Below, piece after piece: positions 24,577-36,190 of a DNA stretch of 64,000 bases (position 1 is the stretch's first letter; the number at the start of each line of letters is the position of its first letter). Source of the DNA: Hirundichthys speculiger (Eukaryota > Chordata > Actinopteri > Beloniformes > Exocoetidae); contig JAGFBZ010002379.1 of the NCBI GenBank assembly GCA_018398805.1, positions 558,001 to 622,000 of the forward strand. The letters are read 5' to 3'. The position numbers and the translations under genes were made by a program. The notes under the pieces are model-generated. The model ran no database searches and was not told the DNA's origin. It saw only the letters and a program-made list of their open reading frames with translations.

Positions 24577-25300
24577 TACAGTGCCTTGCAAAAGTGTTTG
24601 GCCCCCTTGAACTTTTTGCCACATTTCAAGCAAAGATTTTTTGTCAAGAATCAACAAGTAGGACACAATTGTGAAGTGGAACAAAATTTTTTTTGATATT
24701 TTAAACTTTTTTAACAAATAAATAAACTGTAAAGTGGGGCGTGTAATATTATTCATTCTCCTTGCGTTAATACTCTGTAGCGCCACCTTCTGCTGCAGTT
24801 CCAGCTGCGGGTCTCTTGGGGTTTGTCTCTATCAGTTCAACATATCCAGAGACTAAATTCTGGTTCATTCTTCCTGTAAAACAGCTGGAGCTCAGTGAGG
24901 TTGGATGGAGAGAGTTTGTGAACAGCAGTCTTCAGCTCTTTCCACAGATTCTGGACTGGATTCAGGTGGCTGTTCTAACACACCTTCCATTTCAGTCTGG
25001 TTGCTTGCTCAGTGCTCCTTGAGATGTTTAAAGTTTGGGAAATCTTTTTGTATCCACATCCAGCTTTAAACTTCTCCACAACAGTATTTGGGACCTGCCT
25101 GGTGTGTTCCTTGGTCTTCATGATGCTCTCTGAGCTTTAACCAGAACCCTGAGACTATCACAGAGCAGGTGTATTTATACGGAGGAAGTCGGAAGATGTT
25201 ATTAGATGTTATTACTCTGGATGCATCATCATTAGAAAAGTGAACCATTACATTTAGGTTTTTTTTTTTTTTTTCCATGTTTTGGGTGGTTGATTCAACA
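24577..25300 (-). pseudogene. Composite Tc1-like transposon relic
   Basis: It begins at a TA dinucleotide followed by CAGTGCCTTGCAAAAG and 'ggcccccttgaac', the terminal inverted-repeat sequence of a widespread fish Tc1 family. On the minus strand near 25,122-24,975 it encodes the transposase N-terminal helix-turn-helix: 'MKTKEHTRQVPNTVVEKFKA' followed by a GYKKISQTLNI motif. The middle (24,780-24,980) matches another Tc1-type non-autonomous block ('gtctcttggggtttgtctct', 'cacagattctggactggatt'). No catalytic domain remains, so the element is a deleted or chimeric copy. Confidence 0.75.
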
Positions 25301-25469
25301 ACTTTGAGACAAAACGTCCATCCTTGGAGCTGATCAGACAGACGTTTCTAGAACTCTGGAGCTGTCATGCGTGTTCACATAACTGGCCTGCTGAGTGGAA
25401 ATGGACAGATTTGTAAAGTGTTCTTTATTAACGCTGCTTTTTTTTTTTTTAACACGGATCTACAGCGGT

Positions 25470-26075
25470 TGAGTGACCGTGAATGATCAGGCACGTTCCA
25501 CAGTGAACGAGCACGCGCGTATTTTCAAGTCGGAAATAAAACCGGTCATCGGGGCCGCTACGTCCGCAGCGTTGTGGCTGTTGCTCCGGGAAAGCAGCTG
25601 CTTTATACCCGGCGTCTCCTTCGTGACGGCGAAGAGCTTTTTTTCTTTTGCTGCTATAGACTAACTTCTGGAGCACAACACACAGTCAGGTACCAGGTAG
25701 CTTCTGGCAGCAGCTCCCAAACCGGCTCTGTCCCCCTGTCCCTCTGTCCCCCGTTCCTCTGTCCCCGCCCAGAGACACTCTCCGTTCTTCTGATTGCGGG
25801 AGAAAAAACCACCGACTCACTTCGCCTGCGTTTTAAGACCACTCAGAAATAACGTGTTTCTGTGCGTGTTTTTTTTTTCTTCCCCTAAATCATAGTCAAA
25901 AGCCGGAGATACTTTAACCCCTGAGTTTATTAACTCAAAAACCTTTGTGGACACTTGGCTCTTTTACGAAAACTTTATTTATTTCATAATTTATTTACCC
26001 AAGGGAAAGTAGGCGTCGCAAATGGAAAAGTTGCCGTCGGATGCGACGGCCGACGGCTGTTTTTGAAAACACTGG
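25470..26075. promoter_or_regulatory. CpG-rich islet, candidate promoter
   Basis: CpG dinucleotides are dense here ('gagcacgcgcgt', 'accggtcatcggggccgctac', 'gtgacggcgaag'), unlike the flanks. A GC box (CCCCGCCC, about 25,763-25,770) and a possible splice donor (GTCAG/GTACCA, about 25,689) are present. It lies about 16 kb upstream of the distal plekhg1 exon on the same strand, so a far-upstream non-coding first exon is possible. A short hairpin (GCCGTC...GACGGC) sits near 26,033-26,050. No coding homology is recognised. Confidence 0.35.
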
Positions 26076-27156
26076 CTATGTTGTGCTGTTTTCTTAGCTC
26101 GTTGCTTTGAATCATTTTCTTATAACCTTTTTGCTGTTAGAATAATGTGGAAAGATTTACAGCCAGGCTTGATTGTTGTGATATTCAGTCCTTCAACGTC
26201 ATCTAAAGGCACAGCACCAACAGTTGGATTTTTTTTTTTTCATTGAGTTTTTAAAGGCTCAGCTTTTCCCAAGCATACAACTGTCCCTGCACACTGCTCG
26301 CTGCAGGTTTGTGGCCATGTAAATCAAAGATTGAAAGGTTGGAGGTCAGGGGCAGGGTGAGACCAAAATACTTGTGCTCCGCATACAGCAGGTTATTTCC
26401 AGATACAAGGGGAATCCTTATACTAACGACTATATATGGAAATAGGGCCCTTTGACAGATTCAGTTTTTGACTTGCTAATGGTCTAATGTGCTGAATGTG
26501 TTGCCAGGTGCTTTATGGTGAGTTTTCCTCCACTCAGTGGTCTGCATTGAACGCAGAGAGAGCTAATTAAGTTTGATAAGACATGTATGCTTGTCACTTT
26601 TTCTACTTTCACATGGTTACATCTGTGTGTGTGTGTGTGTACCAGCTTGATCCTGTTGGTGGTTCAAGGTTCACTTTAGTCACTAATAAAATAGTAATTA
26701 CTGCACTACCACACAAACAATGGTGTTTACAAAAGATATTTTCCATGGAAAATGGTCGAAGATTATTGGAAACATCCATAAGAAATTATTTTGCAATCGT
26801 ACTCAAATGTGCGCTTGTATTGTGCACATGTTTTTGAACTCAATGTTGTGATAATTTCAGACCAATTGTACTTTACCTGATACTGTTAATGTTTTGCTAG
26901 TATTAAAGGAAGTGTCAGGGATAATGCTGAATGGAAAATGTGAAGTGAACCCAGTCACTTTGTAAGTCGTTCTTATGGAATCTCTCACAATATCTTACAT
27001 TTATAATCAAGGCACTTTGGCCTTAGCCTTTGTCAGAGAGTTTTTTATTTTCACCACACACTTTTTTTTTTTTTTTTTTAACAGTTTAAATACTAGATTT
27101 GAATGCAGCTGCCATGTTCCACAATTGAAAAACAATAAGGCCACCAGAAACCACCA
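26076..27156. other. No gene recognised; (GT)n near 26,623-26,640
   Basis: AT-rich sequence with a short GT repeat and a poly-T tract near 27,062-27,078. Open frames are below 85 codons and show no family motif. Confidence 0.5.
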
Positions 27157-27425
27157 CACTGCAAAAATTAACAATCTAACCAAGTGTTCCAATCTTGTAT
27201 CTAGCTAAAAAGTCTTTTTGATCTTGTTTTGAGAGTAATATACTATGCAAGCACAGAATGTGTAAGATTACTCGTCTTGTTTTGATATATTTTTTTCTTA
27301 TTTCAAGAAATCTTACTAAGTGTGATTATCTCACTGCACTGGCAGATCATTTCACTTACTTTTAGTCTGTATCTGCTCAAACCAAGTATTTATTTCTTAT
27401 ATTAAGACCATTAATTTTTGCAGTG
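27157..27425. mobile_element. MITE, hAT-like, 269 bp
   Basis: Perfect 15-bp terminal inverted repeats, CACTGCAAAAATTAA at 27,157-27,171 and its reverse complement at 27,411-27,425, are flanked by the direct repeat CACCA (27,152-27,156 and 27,426-27,430). The CACTGCAAAAA terminus is familiar from abundant non-autonomous fish elements of hAT type. hAT duplications are usually 8 bp, so only part of the duplication may survive or the superfamily may differ. There is no coding capacity. Confidence 0.8.
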
Positions 27426-27430
27426 CACCA

Positions 27431-30400
27431 GGTTGAAGCTGAAAGTAGATGTGGGCATTGTTGGCCTGAATGCCTCCCTGCCTCCTCACCAGTGTACCCC
27501 CCACCCCCACCCCCCACCAAGGCCACCTCTGTGTGCCTGTTTGTTTTTGTTGTTTTTTTTTCCCCTTTCTTTCTGATTTTGCTATGTCTACACTCTCTCA
27601 AAATATCCTACACTATTTTTGGCATCCATTTATTTTAATACACATGTGAGAAGTACTGCCCAGTGGAAGAGGCAGAGGGAAAGAGAACAACGGTTAAGTT
27701 GGGTAAGAGTGAATAAGGGTGCAACGGCTTGTTAAACGCTACCAGAAATAAAAAGATGCAGTCAGGAGGATTTGATCCTGCATTAAATTGGAGTTTCGTC
27801 ATCTGGGTTCTTTGACCAAAGTGTTCCAAATAAATATTATTTTGAGCTTCCATTTCACATCTGCAATGGTCAAACCAGCCGTTCTTTTAAGAAATGATCA
27901 TTAAGTGTACCTTTAGTGACATTGTCCATTATTGGAACATCATTGGTTTGCTTCTTGGAAACAGTCAGGTAACCAACAAGTCCTTGAATCTGTTGTAAAA
28001 TTTATTATGGCCGTGAAATGAGCACGTGATTTTTTTTTTTCTTTTCTTTTTTTCTGTGGAGCAATAAAAATATAATCACACTGCTGTTAAATGGATGAGG
28101 TCATCTAATCCAGTGAAACTGCACTTGTGCAGTGATGTATGTCTGCTATTAATAAAGAAAAAAATTACTGCCTCATAACTTTGGTTCAGGTTTTAATGAG
28201 TATTGAATAAGTTAATTAATTTTTTTTTAAAATGTCTTTACATATTCTATGCTGAGAGCTGTGAGGTTTCCTCATAGACGTGTATAGTTGTTAAACCTGG
28301 CAGGTTTAACAACTATGCATGTCAGTAGCACAAAACTTATTGGTTTAACAATAAAAGTTGTAAAGATGATGAGAGTTGCACATTTTTTAGCCATTTTTAG
28401 GATAACTCCATTTGTGACTGACAAGTTTATTTCTTAGCAGAGAGGATAATCCACAAAGTCTGCCATTTATGATGATGAGAAGAAATAGGTGGCAGTGTAA
28501 GGCCCACTGGAACAGGTCTATGTGCAAGTCCAGTCCCAGCTTTGTACCCCCCAAGTTTCTGTCTCCAGCTAAACTAAAGATATATCTGTTGATTTATCTG
28601 TGGCACAATAAATCAACCTGAAAAGCCCAATACTAACAAGGTGAATACAGGCACTATTGCCACCTGTTGTGGTGGAGTTCATCTTACTCTGGTCAGCAGA
28701 TCAATGCTCTTCATGTGTATGTATATTGATACAAAGAGAGAAGTAGGATTAGACAGCCCTGTCAGGCTGTTTCTGAAGATCAACTGAAGTGTGCATGTAA
28801 ATGTAGCATGTCACTAAACATTCACTAAGCTCCACTTTTTTATATTTATTTTTGTAGGCTTCCAGGGTCACAGTCCCCCCCAACAATACCCTCTAAAAAT
28901 TTAAGCATCCTACAATTATAGCCATTTACTGTGAAACCAGATTAACCACCCAGACTACTTTTGACTTTTCTTCATAATGTTTATATACCATTTACAACCA
29001 TGACAGTCCATAGTATTGTTTTCCTCAATGTTTTTTTTTTCTTTTCCTGAAAAGGATCGTGAAAATAGCCGAAAAACGAATGAGATGGTTTTTGTTTTAT
29101 TCAAACAAAGACTTCATAACACGTTAACCCCAGATAGAAATGGTGTTTGGAAATGGTTTCTTCCACACCAAATATTTTACTCACACTTCCAACTCAGGAG
29201 GATTAACATGGCTGGTGTTTACCGACATAAAATAATTACCTTATAGTGATTTGAAAACAATGAGTATTCACACCATTCAGATAATACATATTGTGATCCA
29301 GATGCCATTTTCTTTTTTTTTTTTTTTTTTGTTCATTTGATATCTGGAGTTGGCTTCAAAATTGCTGTGCAAGTGCTTGAAAACAACCAAGGCCTCTGTA
29401 GCGATGAATCAGCAGTGAAATATCTCTTGAAATTGCTTATTAAACTCTGCAGCACTGGAGTCCCAGATAATTGTTGAGCTGTCTGCCTACAATGTTACTG
29501 TTTAGCTTTACAAATTGATGCAAAGTAGCCGGGGGCCAGGAGCTATTTCAAGTGAGTCTCCTGAACATGTTGCAAGTATTATCCTCATCATAACAAGCTT
29601 GTTTTGCTGTCGGTATCGCTGACTCAACTGTTTATACCAGTCAACAAACAAAAATAGGGGCCAGCCGGCATAATGTTTCACAGGACCACTAGCAGTCAAA
29701 ATCCCACTCCTGACCATTTTAATGCTAAGTTCCTGATATAAAACCTTTAGATATAAGACAGGGTTAAAGGTTAAAGCCTGCCATTTCATATATAGAGACC
29801 TGCGCATCTGGTTTGCCTCCAGCTCTTGACTTAGCAGCAGCTTCTAGTTGTCATCTCCATCCATGCGTTTAGCAGATGTGTCAACACGAAACAAGTTTAA
29901 CTACAGAGTGACATGCTAACCATAGTGAGAATTCCTCCCAGATCCATGCATCTGCATCCGTAATGGATACACCTAGACAGTTTGCGTTTATAGCGTTGTC
30001 TATAAGTGTGTGCACATTTGATGTTAAAATGGCAATCCTTGACTTTCCACACTGATCTGATATTCTGTAGCAAAAAGTGCAGCTAACAGCAGCGTCTTTG
30101 TTTCAATTTGTACATATCTTAAGAGACCGCTGGGGAGTGGGGGATGTGAAGGAAGTTTGGGAGGGATCTCACTCTAATGATAGCATAATCTGAACAGGCT
30201 GCAGACATAAAAGTAATTTATTTCACTGAGAGAGAAAAGGGAGAAGTCCCCCCTTCTTCAAGCTTTTTCTTCCTCCTGTGCTCCCCCCTTTATCCAACTC
30301 TCCCACTCAGCAGCTGTTCCTCTCACTTTCCTCCCTCCCGCCACTCCACCCTGTGCCCCTGCACGCTCACCCACCTCCCCCAGCAGGCTCAGTGTGATGG

Positions 30401-31569
30401 CTTTGTTTTTTTTTTCTTCTTTTTTTGTTTGTTTTTTTGCAGTGCAGCATTTGGCAGGGAAACCCCCTTCTGGAAAGGGGCAGGGGTCCAGCTCACTATA
30501 GTGTAGCAGTGAGGGTGCCCAGATAATCAGAGGATTAGTGGCCACTGTTGAATATTTGGTTTCTAAAGGAGCTTTATTATGTTTTTAAGCTGCAAGTTTG
30601 GGCTCTCTCACTTACCACTTTTTTAACACCTGTTTCAGATGTGAAATAAATTGATAGTATATTTTTCTCTAATAGTTCACATATGAACGTTTTCACAATT
30701 TTCTGCTTGTTTTAGTGCAAATAAAGGTTCATGATAATTTTCTCAAGAATATAAAATAATTTTCACACACACGTTTTTATTACCCTGTTTTTAATGGAAA
30801 TGTCTCAAGCTTAAAATCCCAACGTTTGCAGCTGAAAAGTTGTTTGATATATTTTTATGTAATTAGTGACTATATCCTATGCCTTTTGGTTTGCTTAGCT
30901 ATTTAAAAATAAAATCCAATGAAATTTGAAAATTTTATACATTTAAATTGACTAAAAGTTAAAGACATTTTTGTTTCCTCTCTAAACTGGTTTATACATT
31001 TTACACTTATTGAAATAATGCAACATGTTATAATCATACTCATTAACTTATTGAATCAAAGGCTTTGTTTCTTTTCTTTCAAATTTAGCTTATGGTATTT
31101 TTCCTCCCAGTAAGTTAAATTTGCAGTTGGTTTACATAATGGGACCTATAAAGTGTGAAGTACTGTAGGTTGCAAGCTTTTACTATATATTGCCATGTAT
31201 CTTGAGCTGATTTACAGATGTCTGTGGTGAGATGGTTGGGCAGTGGTTTGGAAATGAAACCTCAATGGTTTCCTGTACCCCCTCTCTGTCCCACAACTTT
31301 ACTCCTGTTACCCGCTGTGTTAGGAAGATAATCATCTGAGTTGTTTACTGTTTAGAGGCCATTTTGGATTTTTCCTGTCCTAAAAGGAAATGACTCCCAG
31401 GAAGGATCTGCAAAGATTTTTAGAATTACAGGAATCAGAGTTTGTCTATTTGCACACATTCATACTGTGCAGTGCTTACTTAAATGTTCTCAGATTCTGC
31501 TTTATATGGATTAAAATGTTGTTACCTTATTCTTCACTATAACATTTAAAATATAAAATTGAAATCTTC
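27431..31569. other. Intergenic, no gene seen
   Basis: AT-rich DNA with poly-C/T segments (27,497-27,520 and 30,250-30,360) and several T-tracts. A 95-codon minus-strand frame at 30,258-30,545 lies in a purine-rich strand and has low-complexity composition, so it is not called as a gene. A small hairpin is annotated near 28.3 kb. Confidence 0.5.
28284..28316. repeat. Perfect 16-bp near-contiguous inverted repeat
   Basis: ATAGTTGTTAAACCTG (28,284-28,299) and its exact reverse complement (28,301-28,316) are separated by one G. In plus-strand RNA the stem could extend outward through G:U pairs (GTGT opposite GCAT). No flanking element is recognised. Confidence 0.85.
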
Positions 31570-32401
31570 AGTTTACATAAGTATTCAAATCTTGCATCCA
31601 ATAAGTAGTTCATACATTTACACCTTGACTTAAATCGGTCTGTACCAAATGAAATTCACTTTGATATAATTAAGAAGACACTAATCAGGCTTTAGAGTGA
31701 AAACCAAGCCATGAAATCAACAACTGAAAACAAAACTGCCGGTTTGTGTGATGCTAAAGAGCAAAGTCCTCTCCTTCACTGTAAAATGGTTTGGAACCTT
31801 CAGTAGATTTCTCAGACTTGGCAGCCAAAGCTATTCGCTGATGAAGGGCTCCTTGTTGGACTGGTACCAAAAAGCCAGTGGGTCACTATGAATAAGTTCT
31901 TACTTTTTGGAGAGAAGAGAACCTTATAGAGGGAGAAACAAACTGCATCATCACACCAGTCTGGCTTTGGTGGTAGTATGGCCAGACAGAGAGATGGCAT
32001 GACAGCAGTATGCGATGGTCCTGTTTAAAACCAGAAAATGGCCTTGGGTTCTGTAACATACTACAAAATGCATCCGCTTTATGGTGGCATACTATAAATA
32101 TAAATAACAAACACAGAGGTATGTGTAATATGCAGTTGTGAAAATGGCCCATGATTGGACTGTTGGGCTTCAGTTTCTAACTGTGTGAAACCACAGACAG
32201 AGCATTACTCCAATCACAACATCCCCACAGACAAACATGGCAATAACAATATTGTTTTGAGTTTTCTGAATCCAAGGGTAGAGGTGAAGGCTTCCAATCA
32301 GCAAGACAATGAACTTGACGTATACCATCAAAACTGAGGAGTGGCTTTGGGAAGATGCCCTTTTTATGATCCTTAATCAATTTAGTATTTAATTATTTTG
32401 C
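31570..32401 (+). pseudogene. Tc1-like transposon relic, 5' and middle part
   Basis: The left edge reads 'tttacataagtattcaaatc', typical of the end of a Tc1 family. Later 'gctattcgctgatgaagggc', 'accagtctggctttggtggt', and 'aatcagcaagacaatgaact' correspond to transposase coding segments, the last to the QDNDP-like block with the second catalytic Asp region. Frame is broken repeatedly. An LTR interrupts the element at its right edge, and transposase sequence resumes after it. Confidence 0.65.
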
Positions 32402-32971
32402 TGTAGGACTGCTGCCAGGTGCCCTCCTGGGCCCAGGGTGGCGCAATCTGTTTTGTGTCTTTTTTTTTAAAATTTTTTTTGTTGTTCCAGATGGCAGTCA
32501 GGTGATTGGTCCTTGGGACCTTAAAAGGGAGAGATTACCACTTCAACACCCTCCTCTCACTCCCTGCCTCCAAATGAGGGCCATGCCATGCCATTTTCTG
32601 ATCTTAATTTTTTGTTTGTTGTCATGGTTTGTTTGGTTTAATTGTAGTTTTAGTTAATAGCTCGTGTGTGTGTGTGTGTGTGTGTGTTCTGGGATGTGGG
32701 GGGGGGTTTTTCTCCTGTTTTTGGCCAGGTAGGTTAGTTTGTCATTTGTTTGTTTCTTTTCTTCAGGTAAGACAGGTGGGAAGTATCTTTTTGTTTGTTA
32801 TTTTGGCCATGCCCTCCCTGAAGGGTTGATGCAACTACTGCTCATAATGAGTTAAAATAAACATGTTTTCCAACTATAAAACCTTTTAGTGCATGATTGT
32901 CCTTGGGAGCAGGGAGAGAGGGGTGGGGGCTTTATGATCTGCTCCGGTCCCCCCTAGGATGGGGCATTACA
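32402..32971 (+). mobile_element. LTR of a retroelement, about 570 bp
   Basis: The block starts TGTAGGAC and ends CATTACA, giving matched TGTA...TACA termini. It contains a possible TATA-like 'ccttaaaaggg' (about 32,519), a (GT)12 run (32,664-32,687) and an AATAAA polyadenylation signal (32,856-32,861). A primer-binding-site-like sequence follows five bases after the end. No gag, pol or env remains: transposase sequence resumes within about 30-60 bp. The left boundary is inferred from the TGTA/TACA symmetry and may be a little off. Confidence 0.6.
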
Positions 32972-32976
32972 TAAAT

Positions 32977-32993
32977 TGGGGGATCGTCCGGGA
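32977..32993 (+). other. tRNA-Pro-type primer-binding site
   Basis: TGGGGGATCGTCCGGGA matches the tRNA-Pro primer-binding site known from many gammaretrovirus-like elements (TGGGGGCTCGTCCGGGAT) at 16 of 18 positions. Its place just after the LTR end supports both calls. The downstream internal region is deleted. Confidence 0.65.
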
Positions 32994-33330
32994 AAACGCG
33001 TAACCTCACACATCATGTTCGGAAATCATCTTCGGAAAGTCCTGAAGTGACCCGACCAGAATCTGGACCTTGAGCCAGTGAAGCTTCCCATGAGAGAGCT
33101 GAAAATGCACTGATGCCATCTAACCTGATTAAACTTCTCACAACAAGGGTAGAAACTTCAGTAAGAGAGGTCTGCTGGCTCACAGGATAATTCCCATAAA
33201 TATTTGAGGCTACTGTAAAAGGCCTGAATATTTCAGTCTTTATATTTCACATTAAAATGTTTTTAGAAAGTTCTGTGTTGACTAATGAGAAAATACATTA
33301 AGTCTGACACAAAGAAAGCAGAAAACTCAA
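32994..33330 (+). pseudogene. Tc1-like transposase relic, C-terminal part
   Basis: 'gtcctgaagtgacccgacca' then 'gaatctggaccttgagcc' corresponds to the VLEWPSQSPDLNP block before the last catalytic residue. 'gagagctgaaaatgcactga' and 'tgccatctaacctgattaaa' match the following LWRELK...PSNL region. A stop replaces the Trp codon (TGA in 'aagtgaccc') and frame is lost after it. It appears to be the continuation of the relic left of the LTR. Confidence 0.65.
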
Positions 33331-33996
33331 AAGGATTTGACAACTTTTATTCAGCACTGTGTTTTGTTTAAGAGCCTCACTTTCAGTCTTTAGCCAAATT
33401 GTTTGGGATTTACAGACTTTATGTTTGTGTAACTGTGTGCATGATGTGTACACTGCTTGAAACATTAAGCAGATGTTATGAGCAGACAGCCTCCAAGCCA
33501 TGAAAGTTACAACTTGCCATTTGGGTTCTTAAAACCTCTGAGTGACTACTTGTTGTATTGAAGCTGACATAGAGAAGACCGAGACTGTAATGAGCTGTCA
33601 TCTCCACCACTTATCTAAATGTACAACTGTGCCAGTGGAACTCAAATGCTGTATCTGCATTGGTTTGTGTGTGTGCCTCTATGAATTAATGTGTGTGTGT
33701 GTGTGCACTGCACACACAGAAATGAGGGTACAAGAATGTCAGTCTGTGTAACAGGTGGCATCAGCTTTCGGATTCTGTCACTTGGACGCGGAACAAAAGC
33801 TGCAGATATTTCTGAATGCTGCCTTATGTCTGGCTGCTGCCTAATGCCCGTTGTAGAGTGTGTGTGTGTGGTCAGCTACATATGTGGGCCAGCCATTGTG
33901 CCCTTGGCCCTCAGCAGATGTGTTCTGAACAATGAGCTGGGTAAATAAAAGGAAGTGGTGTATAAATAGCCTCTTACATCTGCATGAGAGGAGTTC

Positions 33997-34046
<50 letters not shown>

Positions 34047-35714
34047 GAGTGAGTGAGTGATCTTGTTTGATGTGAATGAATTGTACTCCAGGAAGTTTCT
34101 GTATTGAGTTGTCCACAGGTGCTGTTTGCTAAACTAGCAAACAACTGTATATTCCCAGCACTGCAATATTTTGCCAGTTATTGACATTATTGGTACTCCA
34201 AGGCTCTTGAATATTTTCCCTTCTCTCTCCATAATCAGTGCAATGTAAAGTCCTTCATAAGTACCTATGTACAACTCTTGATGAGCTGTGAAGCTCAGTT
34301 AGATGCCTGTCTCTAAATCACATCCTAGTGATAAGTGTGTGTGTGGGGACCAGTACTAAAAATAAAGAAACCTCCTCCCTCCTCCGTCCAAATCTGTCCT
34401 TGACTCTCTTGTATCCAGGCCACATATAGACGAGTGTCCTCGGCTCGCATCACATACATTTTGATACTACCTTTACCATCTTAGACAGCCGCTTTAGCTC
34501 ACAGCTTTTGGGTTATTGTGTTGTACCTTAGTCAGCAATCTGTTGTGCACATAACCATGCTGTCTTAACAGCCATAGTGTTTTTTTTTTTCATCTGCTTT
34601 CATGATTGACTGACCAGGGGATACAACCCATAATTTGATTGTGCATAGCTTCAGCATTTTATTTTTGTTGTATAACAAAAAAAGAGGTTTAGGTTTATTA
34701 TTAAAGGCAAATCATTTTCCATACTTTGTTCACTGTTGCCAGATCCCCCAGCTTCAGTCTGAAAAGCTCTCTTTTTAACTCGTATCTCTTTAAGGACTCC
34801 ATTATTAAGGGCCCAGGCTTTTCAGATTGGTCAAAACTATTTTTACGTGCATAGTGAAGCCTGAACTGCAAATGATGCGTGCCAGGATGTTAACGTTCAT
34901 CCTGTTTATTTTGACATGACTTTGGGTCCTAAAATGTTAACATCTTTATTTCCTGACTGCTGTAATTGTTATGTAAAATATTCATCTCTGAATGGAGAAA
35001 AAGGTCAATACTGAAACTAATCAGTAGTTGTAGCATTTATGAGTGATGCTCTGTTGTGCACTTGTTATTCAGTGTGCACTGTTTCATGAATTAAGATGTT
35101 TTGCAGCTTGTTGCCATTTGAGTTGTAATATAAACTTTGTCAACTATGCTGTAAATTACTGTTATCACCATGCAAATATTAGTTCTTTCTCTGATGGTTT
35201 TACTTATGTCTCAGTCTCTACATTTATCTAAGTTGTCCTAGATCTTGAGTTCTGTTACAGCTCCATGGGGATGTGTGTGTGTGTGTGTGTCGTGTGTGTG
35301 TGTTGCAGGTTTGAGCTCTGGCTCGGGCTGCTGGGTGTTGTCACTGATGGCCTACATTAGCAGCACCACACTTCATTGAAACATGTTATCCTGAACACAA
35401 CAGTGAATCTAAAGACTGATAACCTGAGACTCAACTTTTTTTTTTTTTTTTAAATCTTTATGTGCTCAGTCTTAATGGATGTGACTTTTACATTTCTGAT
35501 GTTAGCATATAAAAAAATACTGGTGCGATATCATTGTCGCATCTTCCTCATCCCACATGCCGTGAAGCCCTCAAATGGCCTCAAAATCTCCACGGAAGCG
35601 TTTGAAGGTTCAGTTCTTCCATCAGTATTCATCTCCTGAGTGCAGTTCAAGAAATGTACTTTGCTGGATTTCAGCTGAACCTCTTGTTTGATTGAGCTTC
35701 AGTGCACACCTATT
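33331..35714. other. Intergenic with GT and GA microsatellites
   Basis: Microsatellites lie at 33,691-33,704 (GT), 33,997-34,060 (GT then GA, then GTGA) and 35,272-35,303 (GT). The rest is AT-rich with no recognised exon. Several short minus-strand frames around 33.8-34.1 kb are products of the microsatellite. Confidence 0.6.
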
Positions 35715-36190
35715 TGAAATTAGTGTTGTTCCGATTCTGATACCAGTATTGGAAATTGCTCCGATACTGCCAAGAATGCCAGTATCGGTATTGGTGAGTA
35801 CGGGAATCCAGGCACCAACCCATACCAAGTAATTTATATTTAATGATTTATTTACTGGTTACTTCTGTTACACTAACAGCAAAATTAATATTTTTTTATT
35901 TTGCAATACTGTTTTATAGTGTTCTATTTGGAAATAAATGTATACATAAATGGCTTAGACTTGCTGTATTTATTCATGTTTTACAACAATTAGGCACAGT
36001 GCATTTTTTTTTTAAATCATATCATGCTCATACTCATACTCGGTAGTCTGTATCGGTCAATACCCTCCCGATACCAATTCTTGAGCTGTGGGTATTGACC
36101 GATACATGTTCAGTAGTCTGCTTCAGTCGATACCCACAGCTCAAGAATTGGTATCGAGAGGGAAAAAATGGTATTGAAACATCTCTATTT
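35715..36190. repeat. Non-autonomous DNA element with GATACC/GGTATC motifs
   Basis: The left end reads 'tagtgttgttccgattctga' and the right end 'ggtattgaaacatctcta'. The interior is full of 'gtatcggtattgg' and 'ccgataccaat' blocks. I recognise this style from common fish DNA repeats. A strong foldback occupies the right third. No open frame of interest is present. Confidence 0.55.
36063..36162. repeat. Foldback: 36-bp arms, 28-bp loop
   Basis: The left arm (36,063-36,098) and right arm (36,127-36,162) are reverse complements with two mismatches. Both contain CCAATTCTTGAGCTGTGGGT or its complement. Outside the arms 'gtagtctgtatcggtcaat' (36,043) and 'gtagtctgcttcagtcgat' (36,113) form a direct repeat spaced 70 bp, so the structure probably arose by inverted duplication of an element end. 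Confidence 0.9.
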
